NCBI GenBank assembly: GCA_016787445.1
Contig: JAEUTQ010000024.1
Span: 27,173 to 91,172 of the forward strand
Length of the DNA stretch: 64,000 nt
Source of the DNA: Bacteroidia bacterium
GTDB taxonomy: Bacteria > Bacteroidota > Bacteroidia > B-17B0 > Aurantibacillaceae
Direction of reading: 5' to 3'
Shown in pieces: positions 42,015-50,945 of the stretch. Below the pieces are notes generated by a model, which saw nothing but the letters and a program-made list of their open reading frames with translations, did no database searches and was not told the DNA's origin. The position numbers were made by a program, and so were the translations under genes. How positions within the stretch are numbered: the first letter of the stretch is position 1; each line of letters opens with the position of its first letter.

Positions 42015-43595
42015 TTAGTTAAAGTTCAAAACGGCGCGGAATAATCCAAGATCATCGAATGAAGTCGTTGTAGTGATTTGTGTTTCTTTCACTCCCTTTT
42101 TCACAAGCGCATTCTTAGTCGCATCGCCCATGGCGACTGCAAACTGAGTGCTACTTAATTTATTTTTTTCGAAATACGCATCAACATTACTAGGACTCGT
42201 AAAAATGATGATGTGCGTTGAAGGATCAATTTCTACACTATGCTTTAATGTTGCATATACAGGAATACTTATTGCATTTTCCCTCTTAGGAAATTGGTTT
42301 TGTATACTCATCAAACTATCCTTGGCAATTGGAAATAAAACCTTGGTATTTCCAACTTTGGCAGCAAATTGCTTACCAATTAATTTTGTATCCGTGCTTT
42401 GTCCGATAAAATCAGCGCGCAAACCAAATTTTCTCAATTCATCTGAAGTAGCTTTACCTACACAACCGATTTTTACTTTTCCCAGAGAAGGTTTTTGGTT
42501 AAAGAAATACCGCACCGCATGCTTACTGCTGAAGAATAACCACTCCGTTTGAGGTAATTCCTTAATGGCAATTTGTTTAAACTCTATTAAACTTTTTGCT
42601 TCCAAAGTATAGCCAATTCCACTTAAAGCACGAGGTAAAAAATCTTTATCGTTAACCTGACGCGTAATAAAAACTTTCTTTGCTTGCAGAGATTGAATGT
42701 GATCAACTATTTTATCGGAGAAACCATCCGTATTATACGTTTCAAAATAAAGTTGTTTTGGCATGGCATTCCACGACGATGCAATACTAACCCAGGTTTT
42801 AAATTTGAAACGGTCTTCATCATCCTTTTCAGTTTCACAATACACACCGAGTGGTAACTGACAACCACCGTCAAATAAATTTAACACACGGCGTTCGATG
42901 TTGATACGGATTAAAACATCCAAATCATTTATCTCGTCAATTAAATCGAGTAATTTATTATTGTTCTCTTTTATCTGCCAAGCCAAAACGCCTTGCGCAG
43001 GAGCAGGGATAAATTCGGTGGGCGATAAACGTTCGACATGAAATTCATTAAGATCAATTCCTAAACGTTCTACACCTGCCGCTGCTAACAGAATAGCATC
43101 GTATTGTTTCTCCGCCAACTTCTTAATGCGAGTGGGAACATTTCCTCTCAAATCTTTCAATTCTACATCCGGTCGGAAAGCTAATAACTGAGATTTACGA
43201 CGAGCCGATGATGTACCTACCAGTGCCTTATCCTTTAAATTAAATTTTTTATTATCATCTACCGCGTCTTTTCGAATCAACAATAATTCAGAAGGATCTT
43301 CACGGTGAGATACACCTGCAATAATTAATCCGTCGGGATTAGTGGTTGGTAAATCCTTATGTGAATGCACCGCTAAATCAATTGTGCCGGCGAGCAATTC
43401 TTCTTCTAATTCTTTCGTGAAAAATCCTTTTCCTTCCAGCTTATCAAAACTGGTATTCCATTGTTGCGTTCGATCGCCTGAAGTGCTGATGATTTTCAGT
43501 TCTACTTCGCAACCTTTTTTCTCCAATAAATTTTTTGTGTAATTGGCCTGCCAAAGTGCTAATTCGCTTCCTCGCGTACCGATGATAATTTTCAT
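42015..43595 (-). CDS. hemC-hemD: Hydroxymethylbilane synthase fused to uroporphyrinogen-III synthase
   Basis: A 526-residue fusion. Residues 1 to about 300 are HemC: MKIIIGTRGSELALWQA, VHSHKDLPT, GTSSARRKSQLL, LRGNVPTRIKKL, PAPAQGVLAW, and the cofactor-binding C245 in FDGGCQLPLG. Residues about 305-526 are HemD-like: KVFITRQVNDK, WLFFSSKHAVRYFF, KIGCVGKATSDELRKFG, VLFPIAKDS, IIIFTSPSNVDAYFE and FAVAMGDATKNAL. HemC polymerises four porphobilinogen units, and HemD closes the ring to uroporphyrinogen III. Fusion makes sense because the HemC product is unstable. hemA lies one base upstream and the 7TM gene follows. HemD proteins diverge greatly; the second half was identified by its position, length and typical motifs. 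Confidence 0.93.
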   Translation of the reverse strand: MKIIIGTRGSELALWQANYTKNLLEKKGCEVELKIISTSGDRTQQWNTSFDKLEGKGFFTKELEEELLAGTIDLAVHSHKDLPTTNPDGLIIAGVSHREDPSELLLIRKDAVDDNKKFNLKDKALVGTSSARRKSQLLAFRPDVELKDLRGNVPTRIKKLAEKQYDAILLAAAGVERLGIDLNEFHVERLSPTEFIPAPAQGVLAWQIKENNNKLLDLIDEINDLDVLIRINIERRVLNLFDGGCQLPLGVYCETEKDDEDRFKFKTWVSIASSWNAMPKQLYFETYNTDGFSDKIVDHIQSLQAKKVFITRQVNDKDFLPRALSGIGYTLEAKSLIEFKQIAIKELPQTEWLFFSSKHAVRYFFNQKPSLGKVKIGCVGKATSDELRKFGLRADFIGQSTDTKLIGKQFAAKVGNTKVLFPIAKDSLMSIQNQFPKRENAISIPVYATLKHSVEIDPSTHIIIFTSPSNVDAYFEKNKLSSTQFAVAMGDATKNALVKKGVKETQITTTTSFDDLGLFRAVLNFN

Positions 43596-43596
43596 T

Positions 43597-44823
43597 CTAA
43601 TCTTTACTTAGCAGTACTTCTTTCGCCGTTTTCATGGCCACGGCATTGTATTTTTTCTCTACGTAATTTAAAACTTTATCAAGCACTTCTTTGCTTTTAT
43701 CATCGAGCGAATTAATTTCCTTTGAAAAAACTTCATTCATGGCCAATTCTTTAATGGCCTTTACTTGTTTTGGAATTTCGCCGAAAGCTAATTCAATTTT
43801 GCGCTCGTTGTAAAGTGAAATGAATTCTTCGAGTTTAGTTTTAATAATGGCGCGGCATTTATCCACTTCACCTTTTCTCAAGTCAAGATTTTTTTCGGCC
43901 TGAGATTTAAGTGAATTAATATCGATATAATGGATGTTATTATTTTCAATCACTTGTTTATCAATGTCAGCAGGTAAAGCCAAATCGATAATTACTTTTT
44001 TAGTGTTATCGCCTGCTTTTATAGTTTGATAAACTGAATCAGTTATAACTGGTTCTGTAGAACCTGTACACGTAATGAGTACATCAAATCCTTTGTTGTA
44101 AGTGTTTAAATCGTTTAAAGAAAAAGCCGTTGCATTTAACTTTTGTGCTAATGTTTCGGCGTTTGAAAGCGTTCTGTTAAATATGGTAAAATTAGCGTAC
44201 TTATGTTTTTGTAAGTAGTTTGCCATATTGGTGTTAGTTTCTCCTGAACCCACCATGATAATTTTTGCTTCGTTCTTTATTCCTAAATCGCGAAGTTGAC
44301 GGTAAGCTAATGAAACAACTGATACAGGATTTTTTGCTATATCGGTATTGGTAAAAACTTCTTTTGCTGTTTCGATGGTTTGTTTCACTAATAAACGAAT
44401 AAAATCACCGGTAAGATTTAAGCTATTACATAATTCGTAAGCTTTACGTACTTGAGTGATGATCTCGCGCTCGCCAACTACTAAAGATTTTAAAGAGGAA
44501 GCTAATTCTAATACGTGATTGATTGCTTCATCACCTTCAAACAATTCGGCAGAAGAGGCAAATTGTTTTAAATCTGAAACAGACAATTGCGGATTAACAA
44601 ACTTCAAAATATTTTGAATAGTTGTTTCGTTCAACAAAGTATCCGTACAAACAAAAAATTCGACACGGTTGCAGGTGCTTAAGTGCAATAATTCATCAAA
44701 GTTGAAATTAACTTTTAGCTTGCCTAAAAACAGACTTTGTGCCTCTTCATTTAAATGCAGAAGGGCTAACTTTTCCAAAGGAAAATTGCGGTGATTAAAG
44801 GATATGACTTTAAAGGTGTTCAA
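43597..44823 (-). CDS. hemA: Glutamyl-tRNA reductase
   Basis: A 408-residue enzyme that reduces glutamyl-tRNA(Glu) to glutamate-1-semialdehyde, the first step of C5-type heme synthesis. The catalytic Cys is C51 in HLSTCNRVEFF. Other family elements are VVGEREIITQVRKAYELC, an NADPH-binding segment with KIIMVGSGETNTNMANYL, and VIDLALPADID. The C-terminal dimerisation domain is helical (AIIKTKLEEFISLYNE). It is the first gene of the unit hemA-hemCD-7TM-hemB-aroK-toxin23-like. Upstream of its ATG lie TGACAA/TTGTCA repeats that may be an operator. Confidence 0.96.
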   Translation of the reverse strand: MNTFKVISFNHRNFPLEKLALLHLNEEAQSLFLGKLKVNFNFDELLHLSTCNRVEFFVCTDTLLNETTIQNILKFVNPQLSVSDLKQFASSAELFEGDEAINHVLELASSLKSLVVGEREIITQVRKAYELCNSLNLTGDFIRLLVKQTIETAKEVFTNTDIAKNPVSVVSLAYRQLRDLGIKNEAKIIMVGSGETNTNMANYLQKHKYANFTIFNRTLSNAETLAQKLNATAFSLNDLNTYNKGFDVLITCTGSTEPVITDSVYQTIKAGDNTKKVIIDLALPADIDKQVIENNNIHYIDINSLKSQAEKNLDLRKGEVDKCRAIIKTKLEEFISLYNERKIELAFGEIPKQVKAIKELAMNEVFSKEINSLDDKSKEVLDKVLNYVEKKYNAVAMKTAKEVLLSKD

Positions 44824-44843
44824 CCGGGTACAAATGTCGTTAT

Positions 44844-44874
44844 TGACAAGCTTTTTATTGTCATATAATTGTCA
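44844..44874. promoter_or_regulatory. Inverted and direct TTGTCA repeats before hemA
   Basis: TGACAA (44844-44849), TTGTCA (44858-44863) and TTGTCA (44869-44874) give an inverted pair eight bases apart and a direct pair 11 bases apart. They lie 21 to 51 bases upstream of the hemA ATG. The inverted form is that of a dimeric regulator site. No regulator is named by the sequence. The remainder of the 124-base gap to fabH holds a weak AAACTG/CAGCTTT hairpin and no gene. Confidence 0.4.
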
Positions 44875-44947
44875 TTACACCTCGTAAATTAGAAGAAAGA
44901 GACGAAAGTCACATTAAGAATGGAAAAAGCTGATTTTAAACAGTTTT

Positions 44948-45949
44948 TTATTTCACTTTACTGCCATCGTAAGCCCATTTTACCCATACAGAACCCCAGG
45001 TAAAGCCCCCGCCAAAGGCAGAAATAATCAGATTATCTCCCTTTTTCAGCTGTTTTTCATAATCCCATAGCAAAAGAGGAATGGTGCCGGCCGTTGTATT
45101 GCCGTATCGCTCAATGTTCATCATGATTTTATCCTCATTCAGACCAATTCTAGATGCGGTTGCGTCTACAATACGTTTATTAGCCTGATGTGGCACTAAC
45201 CATTGAATATCGTTAGAAGTAAGATTGTTCTTTTCTAAAATTTCAGCGCTCACATCTGCCATACCCTTCACCGCAAACTTGAATACGGCTTGCCCTTCCT
45301 GATATACATAATGCTGGCGTTTATCTACAGTTTCGTGGGAGGCAGGAAGTACAGAACCGCCGGCGTGCATACATAAATAGTTTCTGCCTGCACCATCAGC
45401 CTTTAAAATAAAATCCTTTACACCTAAGTCTTCTGTAGTAGGCTCTAATAAAACAGCGCCAGCTCCATCGCCGAAAATAATACATGTAGCGCGATCCGTA
45501 TAATCGATGATAGACGACATCTTATCTCCACCAATAACCATTACTTTTTTATAACGACCGGTTTCAATAAATTGAGCGCCTGTTGCTAAAGCATAAATAA
45601 ATCCGGAACAAGCCGCAGACAAATCAAATCCCCATGCGTTTTTAGCTCCAATTTTATCACATACGACATTAGAGGTTGAAGGAAATCCATAATCACCGGT
45701 GATGGTACCAACAATTACCAAATCCAATTCTTCGGCAGAAATTCCTCTTTTTTTAAGAATTTCATTAGCGGCTCCAACACACATTTCCGATAAGCCTCTT
45801 CCCTCACCTTTTAAAATTCTTCTCTCTTTTATGCCGGTACGAGTAGTAATCCACTCGTCGTTGGTTTCTACCATCGTTGAGAGTTCGTCGTTGGTTAAAA
45901 TGTATTCAGGTACGTAACCTCCAACTGCTGTTATGGCTGCTTTTATCAT
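44948..45949 (-). CDS. fabH: Beta-ketoacyl-ACP synthase III
   Basis: A 333-residue condensing enzyme that starts fatty-acid chains from acetyl-CoA (or branched acyl-CoA) and malonyl-ACP. The catalytic triad is seen as C114 ([10 protein letters not shown]), H254 (VPHQANKRI) and N284 ([11 protein letters not shown]). The N terminus ([30 protein letters not shown]) is typical. Length is normal. The ATG overlaps the plsX stop by 1 base, so plsX-fabH are one unit under the promoter at 46923-46951. Whether the enzyme prefers straight or branched starters cannot be told. Confidence 0.97.
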   Translation of the reverse strand: MIKAAITAVGGYVPEYILTNDELSTMVETNDEWITTRTGIKERRILKGEGRGLSEMCVGAANEILKKRGISAEELDLVIVGTITGDYGFPSTSNVVCDKIGAKNAWGFDLSAACSGFIYALATGAQFIETGRYKKVMVIGGDKMSSIIDYTDRATCIIFGDGAGAVLLEPTTEDLGVKDFILKADGAGRNYLCMHAGGSVLPASHETVDKRQHYVYQEGQAVFKFAVKGMADVSAEILEKNNLTSNDIQWLVPHQANKRIVDATASRIGLNEDKIMMNIERYGNTTAGTIPLLLWDYEKQLKKGDNLIISAFGGGFTWGSVWVKWAYDGSKVK

Positions 45950-46887
45950 TACTGAAATGCTTGTTTAATTTTTTCGCTGAGTTTAGCATCAACAATATCC
46001 TTTGCTAACAATAACATGTTTTTGAAAGCAGTAGGACTTGAAATACCATGCGCGATTAATACATTGGAATTAATTCCCAGAATCGGAGTTCCGCCGTAAA
46101 TCTCGTAGTTAAACTTATCGAAATAGTCGTTTTTAATTTTTTGTTTGCGCATCATGGTGTAAAATGCTTCCGCTGTTTTTAATACCACATTGCCGGTAAA
46201 GCCTTCGCAAACGATTACATCAGCTTTATCGTTAAATAAATCGCGGCCTTCCACATTTCCTACAAAATGAAAATCTTTTGAATCCTTCATTAAGTTGTAA
46301 GTTGCCTGCGCCACTAAATTTCCTTTTTCAGGTTCTTCGCCAATATTAAGCAAAGCCACTTTTGGTTTTTCAATTTTATACACTTCTTTGGCAAGAATAG
46401 AACCTAGAATTCCGAACTGATATAAAACATCCGGTTTGCAATCGGCGTTTGTACCCACATCTAAGATTAAACCCCAGCCGCCATTTTCTTTTGGAAGCGG
46501 ATTGGCAATACTCGGACGAATAACACCCGGTACCGCTTTAACTGAAAACATGGAACCAACTAACATGGCACCTGTGTTGCCTGCGCTGGAGAAAGAATGA
46601 ATTTTTTCCTCTTTTAATAATTTGAAACCAATGGCAATGCTGCTGTTAGGTTTTTGAGCTAACGCTTTTGTCGGATGCGCGCCCATATCCAATACTTCTG
46701 TAGTGTGAACAAATTCGAAGCGAGATAAGTCGGCATTTTGCTCTGATAAATATTTTTTGGCTTGCACCTCATCACCAATCAAAACAATAATTGCCTCAGA
46801 GGGAAGTTCTTTAGCGGCGAGGATGGCGCCATCTAAACAATTTTTGGGAGCATAATCGCCGCCCATGATATCCAAACCAATTTTCAT
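45949..46887 (-). CDS. plsX: Phosphate acyltransferase
   Basis: A 312-residue enzyme that makes acyl phosphate from acyl-ACP for phospholipid synthesis. Motifs are [13 protein letters not shown] at the N terminus, [80 protein letters not shown] and [18 protein letters not shown]. The ATG at 46887 is used; the TTG two codons earlier is not needed. Length agrees with the family (310-340). It is preceded by a full consensus promoter and overlaps fabH by 1 base. The rpmF terminator separates it from rpmF. Confidence 0.97.
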   Translation of the reverse strand: MKIGLDIMGGDYAPKNCLDGAILAAKELPSEAIIVLIGDEVQAKKYLSEQNADLSRFEFVHTTEVLDMGAHPTKALAQKPNSSIAIGFKLLKEEKIHSFSSAGNTGAMLVGSMFSVKAVPGVIRPSIANPLPKENGGWGLILDVGTNADCKPDVLYQFGILGSILAKEVYKIEKPKVALLNIGEEPEKGNLVAQATYNLMKDSKDFHFVGNVEGRDLFNDKADVIVCEGFTGNVVLKTAEAFYTMMRKQKIKNDYFDKFNYEIYGGTPILGINSNVLIAHGISSPTAFKNMLLLAKDIVDAKLSEKIKQAFQ

Positions 46888-46922
46888 AAACAAATTAGTA
46901 TTCTCTTAAAGAGGCTAAAAAA

Positions 46923-46951
46923 ACAAATTTAGGTTTAATAATACAACACAA
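46923..46951 (-). promoter_or_regulatory. Promoter of plsX-fabH
   Basis: On the minus strand TTTG (46948-46951), 17 bases, then TAAATTTG (46923-46930) match both elements of the Bacteroidota housekeeping promoter. The -7 box lies 35 bases upstream of the plsX ATG. Confidence 0.7.
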
Positions 46952-47021
46952 AACAGGTAAAGTTATCAATAGGTTGTTTAAAAAAACAGAGGGAATAAAT
47001 AACTGAACATTAGTGAAATAA

Positions 47022-47058
47022 AAAACCCTGTCTTAAAATTAGCATAAGACAGGGTTTT
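47022..47058 (-). terminator. Rho-independent terminator of rpmF
   Basis: A perfect 14-bp stem (AAAACCCTGTCTTA / TAAGACAGGGTTTT) with a 9-base loop, followed on the minus strand by TTTTTTATTT. It lies 17 bases after the rpmF stop and before the plsX promoter. Confidence 0.92.
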
Positions 47059-47075
47059 AATAGATGCTTCATGGA

Positions 47076-47264
47076 TTAAGCGTTTGCTTTTTCCATTACA
47101 ACTTTTCCTTTGTAATATAATTTACCTTCGAACCAGTGTGCACGGTGGAATAAATGTGCTTCGCCGGTTGTAGTATCTTTTGCAATAGTCATATTTGGTG
47201 CTTTGTAAGTAGCACGACGTGAATCTCTGCGTGAGCGCGATAATTTTCGTTTAGGATTTGGCAT
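47076..47264 (-). CDS. rpmF: 50S ribosomal protein L32
   Basis: A 62-residue basic protein of the large ribosomal subunit ([24 protein letters not shown], then [21 protein letters not shown]). The N-terminal PxPKRxxSxxRRDxRRxxYK motif defines L32. The two CxxC pairs of zinc-binding L32 are absent and replaced by [12 protein letters not shown], the usual Bacteroidota form. It follows yceD by 11 bases and ends at a strong terminator. The order yceD-rpmF before plsX-fabH is widely conserved. Confidence 0.96.
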   Translation of the reverse strand: MPNPKRKLSRSRRDSRRATYKAPNMTIAKDTTTGEAHLFHRAHWFEGKLYYKGKVVMEKANA

Positions 47265-47275
47265 GGTTTCTTATT

Positions 47276-47794
47276 TTAATTCTTGTTAAACTTTATTTTA
47301 TTTAATTTTTCCCACACGGGATTTGGTTCTGTTTCTTGTACCGAACTTTCGTCCAGTTTCTCTCTTGTTACCTCATCGCATTCAACCTCGTCGTCTATTT
47401 CGCAAGGAACGCGGCGATTGGGAAGAGCTAACATTATATACTCGTACAAATAGTGAGAAATATCGGCTCCTGCATCTCCTTCATTAATCACCAAAATCTC
47501 ATCGTTGCTCTCATCGGGGTTACCGGTTTTTAAAACCAATTCTTCCTGAGATTCGATTGGAAAATCGTAATCAATCAAACAGCGATCGCAACTTAAATTA
47601 ACGGTTCCGTTAATTTCGAATTGCATTTGCATGAGATGATTTTGCTTTAGTAATACAATACGCGCATCTAAATCCGCTTTTTGTATTTCACTATCTGCAA
47701 ACTGTTCAAAGAACTTCCCGTCAATTTTAAACTCAAACTCGTGAGTTCCAACAGGCAATCCGGCAAATTTAACTATGTACTGCTTCTTGCCCAT
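47276..47794 (-). CDS. yceD: DUF177 (YceD) protein
   Basis: A 172-residue protein of the DUF177/YceD family, which is linked to 23S rRNA accumulation and large-subunit assembly. A Cys pair in LSCDRCLIDYDFPI and two further Cys in RVPCEIDDEVECDE may bind a metal. The segment EYIMLALPNRRVPC is a family hallmark, as is LxxPxxxxC. It is upstream of rpmF, as in most bacteria. A full consensus promoter (47814-47843) stands 20 bases before its ATG. Confidence 0.92.
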   Translation of the reverse strand: MGKKQYIVKFAGLPVGTHEFEFKIDGKFFEQFADSEIQKADLDARIVLLKQNHLMQMQFEINGTVNLSCDRCLIDYDFPIESQEELVLKTGNPDESNDEILVINEGDAGADISHYLYEYIMLALPNRRVPCEIDDEVECDEVTREKLDESSVQETEPNPVWEKLNKIKFNKN

Positions 47795-47813
47795 TTCGCT
47801 TAAAAAAGGGATG

Positions 47814-47843
47814 CAAATGTAATAATAATAAGGGATTTACAAA
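47814..47843 (-). promoter_or_regulatory. Promoter of yceD-rpmF
   Basis: On the minus strand TTTG (47840-47843), 18 bases, then TACATTTG (47814-47821) match the Bacteroidota consensus. The -7 box is 19 bases upstream of the yceD start. Confidence 0.7.
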
Positions 47844-47847
47844 AATA

Positions 47848-48204
47848 TTATAGGCCCTCCAGCTCCTTTTTTAGCTTTTGGGGTAAACTAGCTACCACAC
47901 AATCGTAACTGTGATCAATCCAGTCCTTGATTAGCTTATTGGACACTGATCCGTCACAAGTTACTGTATTCCAATGCTTTTTGTTCATATGATACCCTGG
48001 TTTTACACATTTATACGCTTCACGTAGAGTAATTGCCAAATCAGGATTGCATTTTACATTGAATTCCAACGGCCTCGAATCTATCCCGGTTAAAAGAAAC
48101 ATTTTTTCCATTACCTTAAAAACGAGGGTCTCTTCATCAAACGGAAAACATTCCTCCACTCCTTTTTTTGAAAGGCAATATTCTCTCAATTCTTCAATAT
48201 TCAT
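47848..48204 (-). CDS. MmcQ/YjbR family protein
   Basis: A 118-residue protein with the family pattern: CLSKKGVEECFPFDEETLVFKVMEKMFLL at the N terminus, LEFNVKCNPDLAITLREAYKCVKPGYHMNKKHWNTV in the middle, and a helical C terminus with LIKDWIDHSYDCVVASLPQKLKKEL. The fold is the one of CyaY-like DNA-binding proteins; the role in the cell is not established. It starts 3 bases after the upstream T9SS cargo gene on the same strand. A minor reading of the same frame does not extend it. Confidence 0.92.
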   Translation of the reverse strand: MNIEELREYCLSKKGVEECFPFDEETLVFKVMEKMFLLTGIDSRPLEFNVKCNPDLAITLREAYKCVKPGYHMNKKHWNTVTCDGSVSNKLIKDWIDHSYDCVVASLPQKLKKELEGL

Positions 48205-48207
48205 GAT

Positions 48208-50664
48208 TTAACGAATAACGTTAATGTGCCCGGTAAAATTATAGGCTTTTCCAAAGTAATCCTTGGCGAGGGCTTTGTAGGTATACGTATCTTCTTTAAC
48301 TAAACTTCCCTTGTATTTTCCATCCCAACCCTTGTATAAATCGTCCGTACTAAACACCTGCTCACCCCAACGATCATAAATCTGCATCTTAAATTCTTTC
48401 ACCAAAGTTCCTACGGCATAATAGATATCGTTTACTCCATCAGCATTCGGCGTGAAGGTATTTGGGAAATATAAGGTCATGAAATCCTTAATGAAAAAGT
48501 CGAATTTTACTGTTGTTTTGCATCCGTTATCACTTACTAAAAAATAATTCACATAGTACCAACCATATTCGGAAAGATTAAGAACCGCCACTGTATCACG
48601 CAACATAAATCCTGTACTTAATCCTGCAAAATCAACCGTCCATAAACTTGTTGGATGAATGCTGATTTGGAAATTTTCATTCACTGAAGGATCGCGCGGA
48701 TTGATTGTTACATAGCCATTAAATGAATCATTATAATTTGAAACATTGAACACTGCAGTATTTGTACAACCAACAGCATCTTTTACAATTACATTATAGG
48801 AACCTGCACCAAGTCCGCTCGCTGTTTGCGTTGTTTGTCCGTTACTCCAGGTATAAGAAATCGGTGCTGTTCCGCCTAGTACTATGGCTGTTGCTTCGCC
48901 TTTTTTCTGATCACATTTGTCATCTTTTACCACACTATTAATTGGCAGATAAGTAAAATTATTTACTGCGTATAATTTTGCAGCCGGACAATTATTAGCG
49001 TCTCGTATAGTAACAGTATAAGCGCCCGACGCTAATCCTGAAACAGATTGTGTGGTTTGTCCACCCGACCAATTAAAAGTATATGGATAAGTTCCTCCTA
49101 TGAGTGTATCAATAATGATAGCGCCATTCGGTTGATTACAGGTAGCATGTACTATACTATCTAAAATAGCTATCGCAGGTTCGAAATTTGAAACATTTAC
49201 GGAAAGTGTTTTTATACAACCGTCGTTATCGGTAACAGTTACTGAATAATTTCCGGGCAGAAGGTTAACAGCAATTGATGACGTCTGCACGGGGGATGTA
49301 TTCCAAACATATGAATAAGGCGGAACTCCGCCTAATGCATTGGCCATCGCTTCGCCCGTAGCATTATTACAAAGCGCGGGATTGGAAGTTGGCGCCATTG
49401 TTAGAGTAGTAGTTGCAAAAATTCTTACCGAATCCTTCTTCACACAACCGGTAGCATCAGTAATCGTGCAAACATAAACTCCTAAACCAAGACCTGTTGC
49501 TGTTGCCGATGTTTGCACGGGATTAGTATTCCATGAATAAGTAAAAGGCGCGTTACCTCCGTTCGGCACAACAGTAGCAGAACCATTTACATCCTGCGGA
49601 CACTTTATATTTGTGATCGATTGTGTAACGTTAAATCCAGTGCTGTGAGGCACTTGAACTGTAATGGTTTTGGTGTAAGGACAAGGATTTTGAAATGTGA
49701 TTTGACATTGATAATTCCCCGGAGCCAAATTTACTGCTGTGGCAGAGGTTTGTCCGCCCGGACTCCATAAGTAAGTGGCCGTTCCGGTATAATTTCCAAC
49801 CGTAGCAGTTGCAGATCCGTTATTCAAATCACAGAATGAAGCCGTAGTTTGTGTAGCTACCGAAGGAATTTGCGCTTGTGAGCAACTAATACCTTGGTAT
49901 TCTAAAAAAACGCCGGAGTCATAATCACAATCGCCGGCATCAGCTATGGCTAATTTTAAGTGATAAGTTTGGCAAGGTGTTACGTTTACCGAGGCTGTTA
50001 ATGGCGTTGTAAATCCGTCGTACTGTATAGTTCCGCCACCTGTATTATTCACATAAAAGCTGCAATTAGTACATGGTCCGCTATTAGTAGAACCATTATT
50101 AATATTATTGATGGTTACTTGTGTAGAGTTAGGTAAGCGCGCGATATTATTACCACTGTAAGCACCGCCAGCCGGATTTGGTCCCCAAATAAAGAAACCA
50201 AAAGCATCGTTGAATTGTGAACCCACAAATTCAGGATATTCTTCCGAACCGAAAACATATTTTATTTGAAGCGTATTACAAATGGGTTTGATATCGAATT
50301 CTAATATACAACCATCGTATGTTGCTTTAGGTTCTATAGCAATTAATTGTGGATCAGAAATACTTGAATTAGTATTAAAGCATTCGCCCTTATCTGCATC
50401 ATTATTGGTACCCATGGCATTTGTAGCTTTACCTGTTGTAAGCAAAATCCCATTGTTAAGTCCGATATTAGAGTTGTTGGATAGAAAAATTCCTGAGCCG
50501 CCGGATCCGCAATTAATAACCGCATTCGTAATGGTAACGTTATTTCCTACAATTTGATTCACCAAAGTTGCAGCATTGTTATTGGGAGATACCAATAGTT
50601 GTGCATCTAACAGATTAACCGTTAATAAAAGTAAAACTATCAGGTATGTTTTTATCTCTTTCAA
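48208..50664 (-). CDS. Choice-of-anchor L / SprB-repeat protein with T9SS type B sorting domain
   Basis: An 818-residue secreted protein. After the signal peptide (residues 1-21) comes the choice-of-anchor L domain at about 30-250: NNGILLTTGKA, CILEFDIKP, YVFGSEEYPEFVGSQFNDAFGFFIWGP and LPNSTQVTINNIN. SprB-like repeats fill about 285-650 (ATYLWSPGGQTSATAVNLAPGNYQC, GGTYPYTFNWSGGQTTQSVSGL). Residues 727-818 are the gliding-motility-type sorting domain (YFPNTFTPNADGVND, IYDRWGEQVF, KGWDG). It is exported by T9SS. The choice-of-anchor label comes from proteins with either this tail or another anchor. Role unknown; adhesion is possible. Confidence 0.9.
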   Translation of the reverse strand: MKEIKTYLIVLLLLTVNLLDAQLLVSPNNNAATLVNQIVGNNVTITNAVINCGSGGSGIFLSNNSNIGLNNGILLTTGKATNAMGTNNDADKGECFNTNSSISDPQLIAIEPKATYDGCILEFDIKPICNTLQIKYVFGSEEYPEFVGSQFNDAFGFFIWGPNPAGGAYSGNNIARLPNSTQVTINNINNGSTNSGPCTNCSFYVNNTGGGTIQYDGFTTPLTASVNVTPCQTYHLKLAIADAGDCDYDSGVFLEYQGISCSQAQIPSVATQTTASFCDLNNGSATATVGNYTGTATYLWSPGGQTSATAVNLAPGNYQCQITFQNPCPYTKTITVQVPHSTGFNVTQSITNIKCPQDVNGSATVVPNGGNAPFTYSWNTNPVQTSATATGLGLGVYVCTITDATGCVKKDSVRIFATTTLTMAPTSNPALCNNATGEAMANALGGVPPYSYVWNTSPVQTSSIAVNLLPGNYSVTVTDNDGCIKTLSVNVSNFEPAIAILDSIVHATCNQPNGAIIIDTLIGGTYPYTFNWSGGQTTQSVSGLASGAYTVTIRDANNCPAAKLYAVNNFTYLPINSVVKDDKCDQKKGEATAIVLGGTAPISYTWSNGQTTQTASGLGAGSYNVIVKDAVGCTNTAVFNVSNYNDSFNGYVTINPRDPSVNENFQISIHPTSLWTVDFAGLSTGFMLRDTVAVLNLSEYGWYYVNYFLVSDNGCKTTVKFDFFIKDFMTLYFPNTFTPNADGVNDIYYAVGTLVKEFKMQIYDRWGEQVFSTDDLYKGWDGKYKGSLVKEDTYTYKALAKDYFGKAYNFTGHINVIR

Positions 50665-50896
50665 TTAGACTATAAAATTATCCTAAAAAGAGTGAATTCA
50701 ATTGAGATTTATCGTCTTTTAACAAATTTCGTGAAAAGAATAACGTTATTGCTCACCACTTATTGCAAAATAACGGCCACTTATAAAACTCCCCCATTTT
50801 GGGCTTAGTTTCAAGTACTATTTTAGAGCGTAAAGCGTTATGAAACAAGTAACAAACACTTAATCTCAAAAACTTTTACAATTAAAACTAATTTAC

Positions 50897-50904
50897 TAAG
50901 TTTG
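50897..50904 (+). promoter_or_regulatory. Promoter -7 box of the exbB operon
   Basis: TAAGTTTG matches TAnnTTTG exactly, 41 bases before the ATG of the ExbB gene; a partial -33 (TTTA, 50875-50878) lies 18 bases upstream. The remainder of the 281-base gap (50665-50945) contains an AT-rich stretch and no gene. Confidence 0.6.
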
Positions 50905-50945
50905 GCAATCATAAAAATTAATAATAACTAATAACACATACATCT

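Noticed and set aside
44843..44869. TTGACA-N15-TATAAT on the plus strand, like an E. coli promoter
   Set aside because: It points away from hemA into the end of fabH, spacing is short, and Bacteroidota sigma factors use TTTG/TAnnTTTG. The TTGTCA symmetry explains the match.
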